Shown one piece after another: positions 47,283-58,787 of a stretch of DNA of 64,000 nucleotides. Below the pieces are notes generated by a model. That model did no database searches. It was not told the origin of the DNA and saw only the letters and a program-made list of their open reading frames with translations. Position 1 is the stretch's first letter. Each line of letters starts with the position of its first letter. Source of the stretch: Colias croceus (taxonomy: Eukaryota; Arthropoda; Insecta; Lepidoptera; Pieridae); contig NC_059552.1 in assembly GCF_905220415.1 (NCBI RefSeq), positions 7,517,001-7,581,000 on the forward strand, read 5' to 3'. The position numbers and the translations under genes are program-made.

Positions 47283-50200
47283 GGTTAGTGTGCCTGAAGT
47301 ACTTTCATAGCATAAGCATTTGCAAACATTGCATGTACCTACATGCCAAAGTTAATAAGACGTCCGTAGAAGTTTGAATAGAGGTAGATTTGTCTCAACA
47401 ATTAATAAACTTTGCAACGATGCAGTCTTGCCCATTTATAATTTGTAACATCATAAATGTAGCATTAACCAAGGGGGCCTTAAATGCTTCCATTGCTATT
47501 AAAAATGTCGTATGGAATATGAACTATGAAATAATCTAAATTAAATATCAAAAATAAAAAATAACTATAAATTTTGTTCAAACGTTCAAACGAGTCAGCA
47601 ATAAATGAATTTTTAAATAATACCTTCAGAATTTTGTGATTTTATAGATTCGTCGACTTCAGATGACAAATTTTCTGCATTTTTGTATTTGAATTCAACA
47701 TAATCAAACAAATTATCATAAAAATTGAGACACCGTTCTGCGACTATCAACGCTGTAAAGACTTACTTTTTTAAATAAATTGTCATGATCTTTAAAACCA
47801 CAAACAAGCGTAATTAATTATCTTATTTATTGGTCTACAATTGCGCTAGTGTAGAATGTCCCAATTTATCACAGCTTACAAGCAGTCACAAGCTACCCCG
47901 CATTGTTTCCGCAAAATTGGACCCTGTGATTAATTTGTTTAACTCCCCTTGTATGCAATTTGTCTCAATCCATTTTGACTAGACCTCCCCCACCCCCTTC
48001 GAATGTCTTGACTTTCAGACCCAGTCGACGGTATGTAGTAGATTCCGATAGATCAAGTTATAATGGTCTGCTATACCTTAGTTTATTTGGTAAGATGACT
48101 TTGGCGGCAAATATATATATGAAGATGTTGGTAAAGGATTGTTTGTGTAATTAAAGGCGATCCTATTAAAGTATTTGCAGATGTCGGAAGACGTTTGGAG
48201 TATTCTAAAGTTGAATCTAAAAGCAGGAAATACCTATACGAATACATAGGTCATGATATACCTATATCATTCGTGATTCGATTGATATCTGTTAGTCTAT
48301 CTATCAAAAATCTTCATATTTGGTGCTTTTAAACTATGGGGATTCGACCTGACAATTTTTTACGTAAAATATAAACGGTATAGTGAAATAAACCTATACA
48401 CAATAATAAAATTAAAATTCATTTATCTACGTGTGGCAGATTTAATTAAATAAAAAATAAAAAACATATTCAACACATTCAAAAACGTTTATTCATTGTT
48501 TTTTCCACATATCATAATTCAAATAATAAACCGAAATAATCGTAATACAACATAGGTTTAACTGTAAAATACGGTTTCCGTTATATTCACTTCAGCGAAA
48601 CCTTTTCTTATCAACAACCCGCTAATTATCAAGTTTCGGAAGCGCTGAGGTGTCATTTTTCACGCGACATCTGGAATCTCTGATAGTGATATCTTGGCCA
48701 CGTCCCGAGGGACCTTGTTACGGCCCTTAATTAAACCTACCACAATTACTATAGAAATATTTGCTGATACTTACAACCTTGTGGTAGTGATCACCGTTAA
48801 TTTATAGGGCTGCTAAATGAGACCATTTTCTTTCATGGAGTTTCAGGTATAGGTACTCTGGTGGTAAAGGGATTTAGTATAAAAAAATAAACTAAATGAT
48901 GATGGGTAATTTGTATTTTAATATGTCATACATTGCGGTGGTCAGTTTTCCAAACTTTTATCAGTTTGTTGTTGTTTTATATGTTCGTGTGCGGTGTACA
49001 AAATGAATTATAGAAATTTGTGCTGGTGTCTGCTAGATCAGTACATATTAGAATGATCTATCATTATTTTGTTTAACTGGAGAAATTAAAACAATATTAT
49101 ACAATAATATATATATATTATATTATATAATAATATACAATATTATATAAACGACGTTGTGATTAATCAAGGCAGTATATTATTGTTTAGGAGAGTCATA
49201 TTTTTTTTTAATATTTTTAAAATACGCGACGATTTGAAAACTTCCATTGTTTCTTGGAACGTGAGTTCCAAATGTTCGAAACAAAAATTGTAATTATACT
49301 GTATTAGGAATTGACAACCCTATCCTTAATGAAAGCGTGGAATAACAAGGTCGTAAGTGTTTTAAGGAAAATCAAGTTTCTGAGCAAACAAGGGAGAGAG
49401 ATTGTTTAAATTATAGCTCTTACGAGTCGGCGACATTTTCGGCTCCGAGCAAGCAATTCGTTGTCAACGGGTTAATTTAAGAAGTTCTTTCGCCTTCCGT
49501 TTTGATAACGATAACGTTATTTATGGTCTTTCATTTTGTAGCTGGATTCTTCATGATTGTATGGGTTAAAGAATATTTAGATTGTTTATCCGTTTCGTTT
49601 ATAGTTTATGTTACTTGGCAGATGGATTTCACTGGTATAGTTTTTCGTTGCAGTTTTGTAGGAGATTTTTAACATATTATGAGGATCGAATAGATGTGAT
49701 TGGACTCATTCTTTAACCCTGTGCTATAACCATCTATGCATTGTAGCAAAAAATTTAAAGAATTTTAGTTAAATTCACATACTTACATACAAATTTTTTT
49801 AGGCTTTATGATATTTTTAATCATTGCAAGCTCATATGTTACTCCGGATAAAATATATCACCCATATCATAGAGAACAGATGTACCAAATTAAAAACGGT
49901 GACTATAAATTAGCAAACACACCGGACGATTTGTCCACAAATCCCGTGTCAATCGGGGATTATCCCGGACAATTGTCCGTAATCCCACAACATTGTTCGC
50001 CTTCGTCCAGTATTTATTGCGGTGTGGTCACCCCATCCGATTAGTCTTAAGAGTCGGCTAATTAATTTGTTTATGGCACTGGATTAGACGTAAACCTACT
50101 GAATTGATACAGATAATAAATATAGAGTCCAACCAAGAGTCCAACTCTACATTTATAGTTTCAATAAAAGGTATTTATGATTTCGGTTTATTTTATTCGA

Positions 50201-50429
50201 TTATGGGATAACCAAGGGGGATAACCAAAGGACGATTATCATCAAGTGGATCATGTAGGTGTTAAATTTAAAGATTTTTGTACATAGCAATAAACAAAAA
50301 TTCCATCCGTTATAATAGGCTATTTCAGATTTATATTTTAACTTGTGAAAGATATCCTAAAATTCTAATTTTTGACTATAGTTTCCACAAAAAAACCTCC
50401 CTAAAAAGCCGAAAAACGTCCATCCAGTC

Positions 50430-50633
50430 TATATAAATTCGCCACACCGTTAGGTTAGACTCATTTTTGCGAGTCCGAGGCCAATTTGCTAAGTGGACCC
50501 AGTAATGACAGATTAGTGGGCCTCCGCGGCACCTGAGCGGGTAAAATTTGCAATAACTCACCCGGGAGTGGCTAATACACCCGGATCGCGGGCTATAAAT
50601 TTGTCCGGGGTGATTAGTGCGGGGCTCTGCTAG
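50430..50633 (+). promoter_or_regulatory. Candidate TATA/initiator promoter and 5' exon
   Basis: TATATAAA at 50430-50437 is followed by a consensus arthropod initiator TCATTT, with its A at 50463 (TATA at -33). A GC-rich stretch then ends in CTGCTAG|GTAAGTG, a strong 5' splice site, giving a possible non-coding first exon 50463-50633. No downstream coding exon is recognised on the plus strand in the window, so the target gene is unknown. The GC-rich sequence from about 49920 may be upstream regulatory DNA. Confidence 0.35.
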
Positions 50634-51011
50634 GTAAGTGTGGAGGATGCTTTTATTTTTTGTAAAAGTGATGTTCGTAATAATAAGAGAAGACTATTTT
50701 TTTAATAACTTAATTATGTGTTAAAAATTGTAGGCTTTTACTTCAATGTAATTAATATCAGTAAAAAATCTAGTCTGACTTCTTAATATTTTAACATTTT
50801 TACTGATTCCATAGGTATCTATATTATTTAAACTTAGGACAGTTAAGATACTTCAAAATCAGTACTTTTTTACGCATAGTAGATTCGTAATAATAACAAA
50901 GGCACTGAAAAAGCTTAAAATGTTTAATATTTATATTTAAACGTTAAAAATAAGAACATTATAATATAAAATTATCAGAAATTGTTTATCTACAATAAAT
51001 TAATCCATAAG

Positions 51012-53567
51012 CTAAAATGTAGTATTTAATTTATCATTTTTCTTTGAAACTTTTTGAATAGCGCTGTCGTCTAAAGTGGTTTTTACTGATTTACAAAGTG
51101 TCTTTGTGGAACCTGGAAATTCTTTATTATTTTGAGGTGAAGTAGGATTTATATTTCCATTATCTGCTTTGAATATAATCCGTCTTGGTATTTTACTTGG
51201 TTTTACCTTCGACGATCTATAGCTTGTTATATCAACTTCTATGTCTGTTTGTGGATTATCAATATTAATGTTTAATGTGTTATATTCTTTACTTAAATGT
51301 CTCTTACTCTTTTCTTCAATTGGTTTAGCAATATCAGATTTCCTCCCTCTGTCGTTTTGATTATTGTAAATTTTTATATTTAGAGAAGCATGCTCGTTTA
51401 CAGATTTATCTTTTTTATCAGATTTAGTTGCATTGGTAGGTCTAAATATACCAGGGAACCTTTGTTTCTTCTGTGTCTCTATTTGATGTTTATCTTTTTT
51501 ATTTAAGGCAATTATTGGGCTTTCTTTTTGGTGCTTATTTCTTTCCTCTGATTTATAACTTTTCTTTGGTTTTAAAATCTTTGGAACTTTAGATATTTTG
51601 TGTTGCTGATCTTCATATTTCATAATATTTCTTTTAGATCTAGCTTTATCCATAGGTGAAGATATCTTTTCTATTATAGTTTGTGGCTCACTTTTTTCAA
51701 CGGAAACGTTATTTGTATCATTTTTTGATTTAGTTTTTAGTTCTGCAGTCTTTTCAAGAACCGACTGTCTAATGGTCAGACTTCTAGATCTTGTTCCAAT
51801 GCCAGATTTGGTAATAGATTTATTGGATTTTGCTTTGATATTTTCTTTTGTTTTATTCATTACAATACTTGGCACAACGTCTGTACTTTTATTGTCAGTT
51901 ATTGAGGCATATTTCTCACTACTATCATTTTGTATGCTAGATTTTTTATCATTATCCGTATTCATGGATACACATTTACATACACTTTTGGACAGAGATA
52001 TGCTAGCGTGTGTGTAAGAAATGTTCTTGATTTCTTGTTCTTGGATTAGTGTCATCGTTTTAGAGGAATGCAGATCAGGAAGCAAAGGTACACTTTTGGA
52101 ACATTTTGTATCTTTAAGGATACCGCGTATGGGAGCATATGGACATACATGCTCCTTCAACAAACTTACGTTTTCTTCTAATGATGGAAGAGGGTTTCTA
52201 TAGTTTGGCATTATTTTTGCAAATGATGATCGCTTTGGAATCTCATCAATGTGCGTCACTTTTTCTCTGGATGATTTGAGGCTTTTAACTGTTACATATT
52301 TTGGGCCATACGAGGGAAATTCAACGTCTACTTCCAAGTTTCGCGTTCGCGGTAGCAAAAATAGTTTAACGCCGGGAAGTAAATTATTATCTTTATTGTG
52401 TTTAAATGGTTTCATTGGGTTGGGTTTCCGTTTTCTTTTGAAGCATTTACATACATTCCCCGGCTTACGTTTCTTTTTATGAGACCACAAACAGCATAGC
52501 GCAGGAATACACCAAATGATTTCCAAAAACAACAAAATTATTATGATAATAATTTTTTTCGAAGGCCACGATACTGAACATCCAGATTCAAGAACTTTAT
52601 TTTGTAAAGATGTATATTTGTCATCACAGAAATGTACTATATCTTTGTAAAAGTTCTTTGTCTTATTTAACAGGGACAAAACACTACCAAAAGCAACGTA
52701 CAGGTTATCATCACTTAAATGTGGAATCACATCTGATGCCAGCCATATTTGAAATCTTGAGCCAAAATCATTATCATTATCCAAATTATCTGTATTTAAA
52801 CAACTTGCCGCTACTATGTAATAATCCAGTAAAGCTGTAGATGAATTTGGCGACATAAGTTGAACTAACGATTGATTTTTTAAAGGTACAAACATAGTTT
52901 GTGGATTGAGACCCCAATTTATGTAAGGTAGTGGGATAGTCAGTCCGTTATCTGTTTTTTCGTAGTAGGCTAAGCGGTTGCAAGCATCATGTCTACTTCT
53001 TTGGTGCCAGTCGTGTGGCTTAGGAGCTATGTCTATTGTAACAGATTGTAACAAATCTTCATTCGGACCGTGCCACGACGTGCCATCCGTATTTAAATTT
53101 CTTTTGATATTACCAAATAATTTAAATATCTTGATCGCATTATCGGAACTGATTGTTCCAGCGTAGTATGAATATTTCGTTATCGGTAAGATCCATACTT
53201 TAATGTATCCTCCGATTGCGTCTGAGAGTGCCATATCCATAACTTCTTGTTCACTTAAACTAGTGGCTTCTTTATTAATAGTTGAGTAGCAGTTTTCAAA
53301 ATAGTTCACCAGGTTTACTAAATACTCGTTGTTCAAAGAATATCCTATTTGTGGAGGTGGAATGAGATTTTGGAAGTATCTTCTCGCTTGTAAAGCTTCT
53401 AATTCAGAGGTAGTCCATTGTTCTTTGCCAACATCTGATGATGAAAAGAGAACTGATCCTACATTTGGAGATTCTGAGTTGCAGTGGACTAATACTTCGA
53501 AAATTATTATTAGCTTTATATAAATAATTATCATCATAATAAACTCTATAAAAATAAACACATACAA
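51012..53567 (-). CDS. Unrecognised type I membrane protein, 851 aa, single exon
   Basis: I do not recognise the family. The N terminus has a hydrophobic signal segment (the start may be Met11 or Met12: MMIIIYIKLIIIFEVLVHC). The predicted ectodomain is residues 30-337, with N-glycosylation sequons at 231, 241 and 301 and cysteines at 93, 196, 256, 314 and 330. The transmembrane helix is about 338-361 (IIIIIILLFLEIIWCIPALC), followed by KKKRK and a basic Cys-rich stretch (CKCFKRKRK). The cytoplasmic tail of about 490 residues is rich in Ser, Lys and Asn with no visible enzymatic motif. The long intact frame in AT-rich DNA supports a real gene; lack of introns could mean a retrogene or a fast-evolving lineage-specific gene. 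No close TATA box or clear AATAAA was decisive. Confidence 0.8.
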   Translation of the reverse strand: MYVFIFIEFIMMIIIYIKLIIIFEVLVHCNSESPNVGSVLFSSSDVGKEQWTTSELEALQARRYFQNLIPPPQIGYSLNNEYLVNLVNYFENCYSTINKEATSLSEQEVMDMALSDAIGGYIKVWILPITKYSYYAGTISSDNAIKIFKLFGNIKRNLNTDGTSWHGPNEDLLQSVTIDIAPKPHDWHQRSRHDACNRLAYYEKTDNGLTIPLPYINWGLNPQTMFVPLKNQSLVQLMSPNSSTALLDYYIVAASCLNTDNLDNDNDFGSRFQIWLASDVIPHLSDDNLYVAFGSVLSLLNKTKNFYKDIVHFCDDKYTSLQNKVLESGCSVSWPSKKIIIIIILLFLEIIWCIPALCCLWSHKKKRKPGNVCKCFKRKRKPNPMKPFKHNKDNNLLPGVKLFLLPRTRNLEVDVEFPSYGPKYVTVKSLKSSREKVTHIDEIPKRSSFAKIMPNYRNPLPSLEENVSLLKEHVCPYAPIRGILKDTKCSKSVPLLPDLHSSKTMTLIQEQEIKNISYTHASISLSKSVCKCVSMNTDNDKKSSIQNDSSEKYASITDNKSTDVVPSIVMNKTKENIKAKSNKSITKSGIGTRSRSLTIRQSVLEKTAELKTKSKNDTNNVSVEKSEPQTIIEKISSPMDKARSKRNIMKYEDQQHKISKVPKILKPKKSYKSEERNKHQKESPIIALNKKDKHQIETQKKQRFPGIFRPTNATKSDKKDKSVNEHASLNIKIYNNQNDRGRKSDIAKPIEEKSKRHLSKEYNTLNINIDNPQTDIEVDITSYRSSKVKPSKIPRRIIFKADNGNINPTSPQNNKEFPGSTKTLCKSVKTTLDDSAIQKVSKKNDKLNTTF

Positions 53568-53967
53568 AATTGTTTATGCTGTTATACAATCTGTCAATGA
53601 TCGTGACATGACAGTTTATTTTTAATTGTAGAGTTTAAAAGCTGCGTTCAGATTGAAACCCAGACAAAATTGAAAAGGAGAGAAAAAAAATCGAAATTCT
53701 GCTGCTAAAGACCATCGGTAGAAGTATCTAACGTGTTTTAGCGCTGTCCATATTATCCATATTGATTTTTAAACTCTGTCCTTGTCTTTTTGCCTATTCC
53801 CACATCTCTTTAACTGAATTGATTCGAATTTTGTTAATTAGATAACACACAAGATACTATTTTTTTTAATTGGTTAAAATGTAGCGCAACATTACGATAT
53901 ATGAAATCTTCGCTTTCGATCTAGTCCTTCCGCATCTTCATACAAAAGTTGTAGTAGTGTTGTATTT

Positions 53968-54230
53968 ATAAATTTATAAAGAATAGAAAAAAATCGATCA
54001 CGAGGCGGGACTCGAACCCGCATCCTTTCGCGCCATTCCGGGGCGGATGCCTGACCAATTCAGCTACTCGTGACCCGCCAGAGCAATCGAATTTATTCTA
54101 TTCTTTCAGTTTTATGTGTCTAAGGGACACATCTCAGAGTCCCGCCTCGTGATCGAATTTTTTCTATTCTTTATAAATTTATATTTATAAAGCATTTGAA
54201 TGCCATAAAACCAAAAATATCAATTTCAAC
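53968..54230 (+). mobile_element. Foldback tRNA retroposon, copy 3
   Basis: The left arm carries a complete tRNA-like unit on the minus strand (53998-54073). The right arm keeps only GAGTCCCGCCTCGTGATCGA onward and the shared tail GCATTTGAATGCCATAAAAC. It is flanked by an exact 12-bp duplication AGTGTTGTATTT at 53956-53967 and 54231-54242. The spacer resembles 5157-5210. Confidence 0.78.
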
Positions 54231-54242
54231 AGTGTTGTATTT

Positions 54243-56500
54243 GTTGTGTTCTTGATACATAAAGCCTTACATAAAGCATTGTCCATATCAAGAAGCCCAT
54301 TGATTCTCTCAGCTGATCGTGCGTGTCATTTGTTGGCATCCACACGTCACGTTCAGGTGTAAAAGGAGCCGACATAAATCACGCGGGAACTCTAATTGTT
54401 TCAATTTGTGAGATTTGCTAACAGTAGGGTAGGAGGAACATGTAGGATTTTCAGATTTTTATTGATGTTAAACTTGTTTATTAAGAAAAAAATTGTTATA
54501 GGTTGTTCGAACTAAATTTTTACACGACAATAATTTGTGAATAGGTACTTATAATATGTATGTTTTAAAAATCATGCATCTTGATGTTTTTTGCACATTG
54601 AATTTTTATGTAGGTGCGTATAAGAAAAGGCACGAGTAAAAACCTGAATAAGGATATATATTTTAGTATTATTTAAAAATTAAAAGGGTTCAGAAAATAA
54701 GAGAGATTAAATACACTTCACCACAACCTTTCTTTAATAATAATTTATCTTACACCATTAATTATTGTTAAAAAACGCAAATATTAAAACTGTTTCTATT
54801 GTATTATTGTTGACAGTACCTACCTCCAAAATCCAACTGCTGTAGTGTATCAATCTCCAAACCAACATAATACCGTTTCTACCATGCGTGTAAGTCTTTA
54901 ATTACTACCCATTCATTTGTCCCAAAATTGTGATAACCCTAACTATTAATCCGCACTAATGATGCGTGTAACTCAATACTGTTGTGTCAGAATTGATTAG
55001 AGACCGCAAGATTCATTAAAATTCATCTTCAAATGTTTAGTAACCGCTTAGATAGGTTGTGCTTAGACTCTCTTTCTGTATTGGGCATTATTCTAAGCAT
55101 GAATGTTTGTTAGTCTATGGTATATTGGTGATGAAGAAAATAAATGTTTGGATTGGCTGGATTAGTTAGTCTATGGTACATGAGGTGGTGACAAAAAAAA
55201 ATGTTTGGATTGCCAAATCCAAATTTGTTGAAATATGTGTTGAATAAGAACAAGGACCAATTCCTTTTACTTCTTTTTGTAATTTCACCAGACATTTCCC
55301 CTATAACTAGCCCATCTGTTCATCTCACAAATATAAGAACATATTTAAATATGCACCACATTTGTACTGAAATAGGAGCATACACTTGAAGTATTAAGAA
55401 CTCGTAAAGCTAATAGTCAGGGCCGCCCCTAATTAGGGTGAATTCAGAAGTGTGAGTTATTGCGGTTCGTGTATAGATTTATTGCCTTTTACGTACGTCT
55501 TATAATATCTATCTGTTTCGGCATTGAGATTTGAGTATCTAGATATGATTTATTTACTTTTTATTTTATTTATTCTATTTTAAAACTATCCAACACAAAA
55601 TTTACACGAATTTTGGACCAATTATCCGGAAAGGTTTTATTCAATATTATGTACATTAAAATTATTTTCGCTATTAATATATCAAGTACGAGTATATTAT
55701 AAGAATATAAATATTCATAGTAGAAGGTAGTAAAAAGATATTGAATGATTTATGGTTCGTCGAAGGCAATTTATTAACTTTATATCTATGTTCATAAGAA
55801 CCTCTTAGAAAAAGCCCTTGTCCTAATGGAGATGATCGTTAATATTTAACGCATAGATACAGGCAATTCATTTATGTCTATTTTATTTTTAATTTTTCTT
55901 TTTTACTTGAATGCGCGTTCATTCTAGCGCGAGCGTGTTTTATTTCAGTTTACATAATATGTTCTGTAAGGAACTGTGTTCGATGACAGTCAATAGTTTA
56001 ATCAATATTTATAATGAATGCTTATAATTTGAAGATACTCTGGTTATAAATTAGTAAATGCTATGTAACTGTGTTTAGTTGAGAGTCTTTTTAGAGAAAT
56101 GAATATTCATAATCAAACGTAAAAAATTACACTAACAAAAAAGTTTTGAGATTAATTTTGTCTTTTTTTACAATACTTCGGTATACAAAATTTTCTTCTT
56201 GTGTATGAATTGTTGAGTTTGTAATTTTTATTATTATTACCTTGTCTACGCGACAATTTCGGCAGGGGACAGAAATGCCCAGGGGAAATCTGCGGTTATT
56301 AGCTGTCAGTCAAACTAACAATATCTCAGTGTGACTTATCGAAAGTGCGAGTTGACGATTTTTTGACTGGAGATTAAAGTTTTTTGTTTTTTTGTGAGTT
56401 TTATGTGGTGGTGTTTTTTTTTTGCTTTATAGCTGTTGATCGGTATTTTGTATATTGTATCTAACGATATATTTTAGTTTGCTTTAAAGTGTACCTAATA
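54243..56500. other. AT-rich region, nothing recognised
   Basis: No exon, RNA gene or named repeat that I can support. There is a local duplication around 55110-55215 (GTTAGTCTATGGTAYATTGGTG / ATGTTTGGATTG occurs twice to three times), probably a short tandem duplication. Confidence 0.45.
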
Positions 56501-56669
56501 TCTAATATATAAAAATCAATGCCACTTTTCGTTGTAATTCCATAACTCGAGAACGGCTGAACCGATTTCGATAATTCTTTTTTTATTATATTCCTTGAAG
56601 TACGAGGATGGTTCTTATGTAGAGAAAACGTAAACATGTACCACGGGCGAAGCCGGGGCGGACCGCTAG
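56501..56669 (+). mobile_element. Non-autonomous Helitron (169 bp)
   Basis: Starts TCTAATATATAAAAATCAAT after A56500 and ends CACGGGCGAAGCCGGGGCGG then ACCGCTAG before T56670. It contains GAACGGCTGAACCGATTTCG. Confidence 0.78.
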
Positions 56670-56789
56670 TTATACATAATATATTTTTTTTATTTTCAAC
56701 AAAATCTAACTTATTCTAGACGGTATTATTAGTCATAACTATCACCTTAACACATACATGCGGATTTTTATAAGTACCGAAAATGAACT

Positions 56790-56930
56790 TAAAAAAGAGC
56801 GCGTGTGCCGAGCACACGTGTCAGAAGTAAAACTTCTTTGGCTAGATTCAAAGATACTAAAATCGTCGCATTTTCCCATGACGTGGCGGTATTGCCATGA
56901 CCCGACCTTAAAATTTTATTTTCAATGCAC
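56790..56930 (+). repeat. Dispersed repeat with a second copy near 59420
   Basis: Shares GCCGAGCAC(A/T)CGTGTCAGAAG, AACTTCTTTG, GGTATTGCCATGAC and CGACCTTAA with 59420-59560 in the same orientation. The two copies bracket the two tRNA-Ala genes. Family unknown. Confidence 0.6.
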
Positions 56931-57009
56931 CTAAAGAAGTTCACTTTAAAAGTTTTGCAAACTAAATAAAAGTTCCAATGATTCCTTATTTTCAGGGACC
57001 TCTGCAACC

Positions 57010-57081
57010 GGGGGTGTAACTCAGTGGTAGAGTGTCTGCTTCGCATGCTGAAAGTCCTGGGTTCAAATCCCAGCACCTCCA
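57010..57081 (+). tRNA. tRNA-Ala (CGC)
   Basis: 72-nt cloverleaf: acceptor GGGGGTG/CACCTCC with the G3-U70 wobble that identifies alanine tRNAs, D arm ACTC/GAGT, anticodon loop TTCGCAT (CGC), T arm CTGGG-TTCAAAT-CCCAG, and discriminator A. The anticodon stem has one U-U mismatch. A T run for polymerase III termination follows near 57090. The copy at 58788-58859 is identical. Confidence 0.88.
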
Positions 57082-57690
57082 AAATAACAATATTTTTTAA
57101 TTAGTTACCACTACTACTAGTCAGTTATCTATATTTTTTGTGTTTTATTTTTATTTTATGATCCAAAATTACTTTTAACATACTATATTGCTTCCATTTT
57201 AATACTATTGTTATTTGTTAGGCGTCTAAAAGTAAAAAGGTACATACTTATGGTAAAGGTTATAATCATGATAAAATGGCAGAAAGATAGGTCAACCAAT
57301 AAGTCCACTTATTGAGATTTGAGAAATAGAGTATTTTTCGCAAATTAAAACATAAAGAAACATAAGTAAGAGAGTATTTTCTCCAAATTTAAATTTAGAA
57401 ATGAAATAAAAATCAAAAAGCCACAGATGGCTGTAGATTTCCGAACGGATTACATTGGAAATTGAGTCGCGACGTAATTTCCTGAACGAACCGAATATTC
57501 GTCGTGTCACTTTTCTTGTATTTTTTTTAATCAGGTTATTTAGAAAATAACATTAAGTATATAATAAATATATTTGATGTTTTTCTTTGAAAAAAAAAAT
57601 TTTTCAAGTAAGTATATTTTTCAATAAGTTCTGTTCTAAAATAATAAGGATACCTACGACATTTATTTTAAGTGGGGTATCTTCCGAAGA
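57082..57690. other. AT-rich spacer after tRNA-Ala
   Basis: I see no gene or named repeat here. The short minus-strand frame at 57292-57510 has no recognisable features. Confidence 0.5.
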
Positions 57691-57830
57691 TTAGTTAATC
57701 CAAGTTACTCTCTATACGTGTGCTAAATTTCATTGTAATCAGTTCAGGAGTATTTGCGTGAAAGAGTAACAAACACACACACACATATCCTCACAAACAT
57801 TCGTATTTATAATATTAAGACTAGCTTTCC
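57690..57830 (-). repeat. Helitron 5'-half fragment
   Basis: CCAAGTTACTCTCTATACGT, CATTGTAATCAGTTCAGGAG and GAGTAACAAACACACACACA match the 3387/45446 family. The 3' part is missing. It abuts, and is probably interrupted by, the complete Helitron at 57831. Confidence 0.6.
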
Positions 57831-58020
57831 GCCCGCGGCTTCGCCCGCTTTGTCTAAAACCTAATAAATTAAACACCAAAATCTTCGCCGAGAATCACTC
57901 TATCTATTAAAAAAATCGCAAAATCCGTTGCAACTTGCATGGTTTTAAAGATTTAAGCATACATAGAGGGACATAGGGACAGAGAAAGCGACTTTGTTTT
58001 ATAGTACATATATATAGTGA
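57831..58020 (-). mobile_element. Non-autonomous Helitron (190 bp)
   Basis: Plus-strand ends A|CTAGCTTTCCGCCCGCGGCT and TACATATATATAGTGA|T. Same family as 58284-58487 (TCTAAAACCTAATAAATTA, AGAGAAAGCGACTTTGTTTT). Confidence 0.82.
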
Positions 58021-58283
58021 TCTAGGATTTATAATATTAGTAGTTTAAGATATAAATTTACACAGAGAATATTATACGTTCATATAATCGTGGTAGTGGA
58101 CAGTGGTATTACGAACCAATGTTAGTTTGAATTAATAACAAGCCTATCCATCCTTAGTTTGTAATTCCATTTGGTCTGACATTTGAGGAACTAAGCAATT
58201 CATTGTGATTAGCCACTGAATACATTGCTTGTATGATTACGTTATTTTAACCGACTTGGAAGAATGTTATTTTTATTATTTAA

Positions 58284-58487
58284 CTAGCTTACCGCCCGCG
58301 GCTTCGCCCGCTTTGTCTAAAACCTAATAAATTATATACTAAAACTTTCCTCTTGAATCACTCTATCTATTAAAAAAAACCGCTTGAAAATCCGTTTCGT
58401 AGTTTTAAAGATGCTTAAAGCATACAAAGGGACATATATAGGGACATAGGGACAGAGAAAGCGACTTTGTTTTATACTATGTAGTGA
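58284..58487 (-). mobile_element. Non-autonomous Helitron (204 bp)
   Basis: Plus-strand ends A|CTAGCTTACCGCCCGCGGCT and TTATACTATGTAGTGA|T. Close relative of 57831-58020. Confidence 0.82.
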
Positions 58488-58787
58488 TACATTACCCACA
58501 CACGTGTGTGATACACATTACACTAAAACTAAATTTTATTATAATCGTGGATTCCATATTGTATTGTACTTTTATACAGGCAAAGGTTTGTTAGCAAGTT
58601 AGCATTCAAGAGAGTCGGAAGAGCCAAATAAACAAAAAAATATTACCTACGTTTCTAAATAATTAACTATCTATTTAAATGTTAATTTATGAGGGTTTAA
58701 TTGAATATTATTCTTTTCCTTACATTTTGTTCATAAATAATAATAAAAATAGTTTCAAAGCTTTTTAAAAATCTATAAAGTGTTTTT

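Larger units (their letters stand above)
32217..50429. other. 18-kb region without a recognised gene
   Basis: Read on both strands I find no exon that I can support; the frames present are short and AT-rich. It contains Helitrons (32839, 40181, 44748, 45446 and fragments near 36690, 38810 and 46899), a LINE tail (35509-35650), the dispersed repeat at 47128-47282, and a DR1 motif at 46051. Less AT-rich islands stand out at 34400-34560, 35880-36000, 42050-42130, 43930-44060, 47860-48020 and 48590-48730. These could be cis-regulatory or unrecognised exons. Confidence 0.5.

Noticed and set aside
49808..50044. 78-codon plus-strand frame
   Set aside because: No recognisable domain, overlaps GC-rich non-coding sequence, and lies just upstream of the candidate promoter; not supported as a gene.
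51772..53523. Plus-strand frames over the membrane-protein gene
   Set aside because: Shadows of the 851-codon minus-strand frame.
56789..57082. 97-codon minus-strand frame
   Set aside because: It starts in the antisense of the tRNA-Ala gene and runs through a dispersed repeat.
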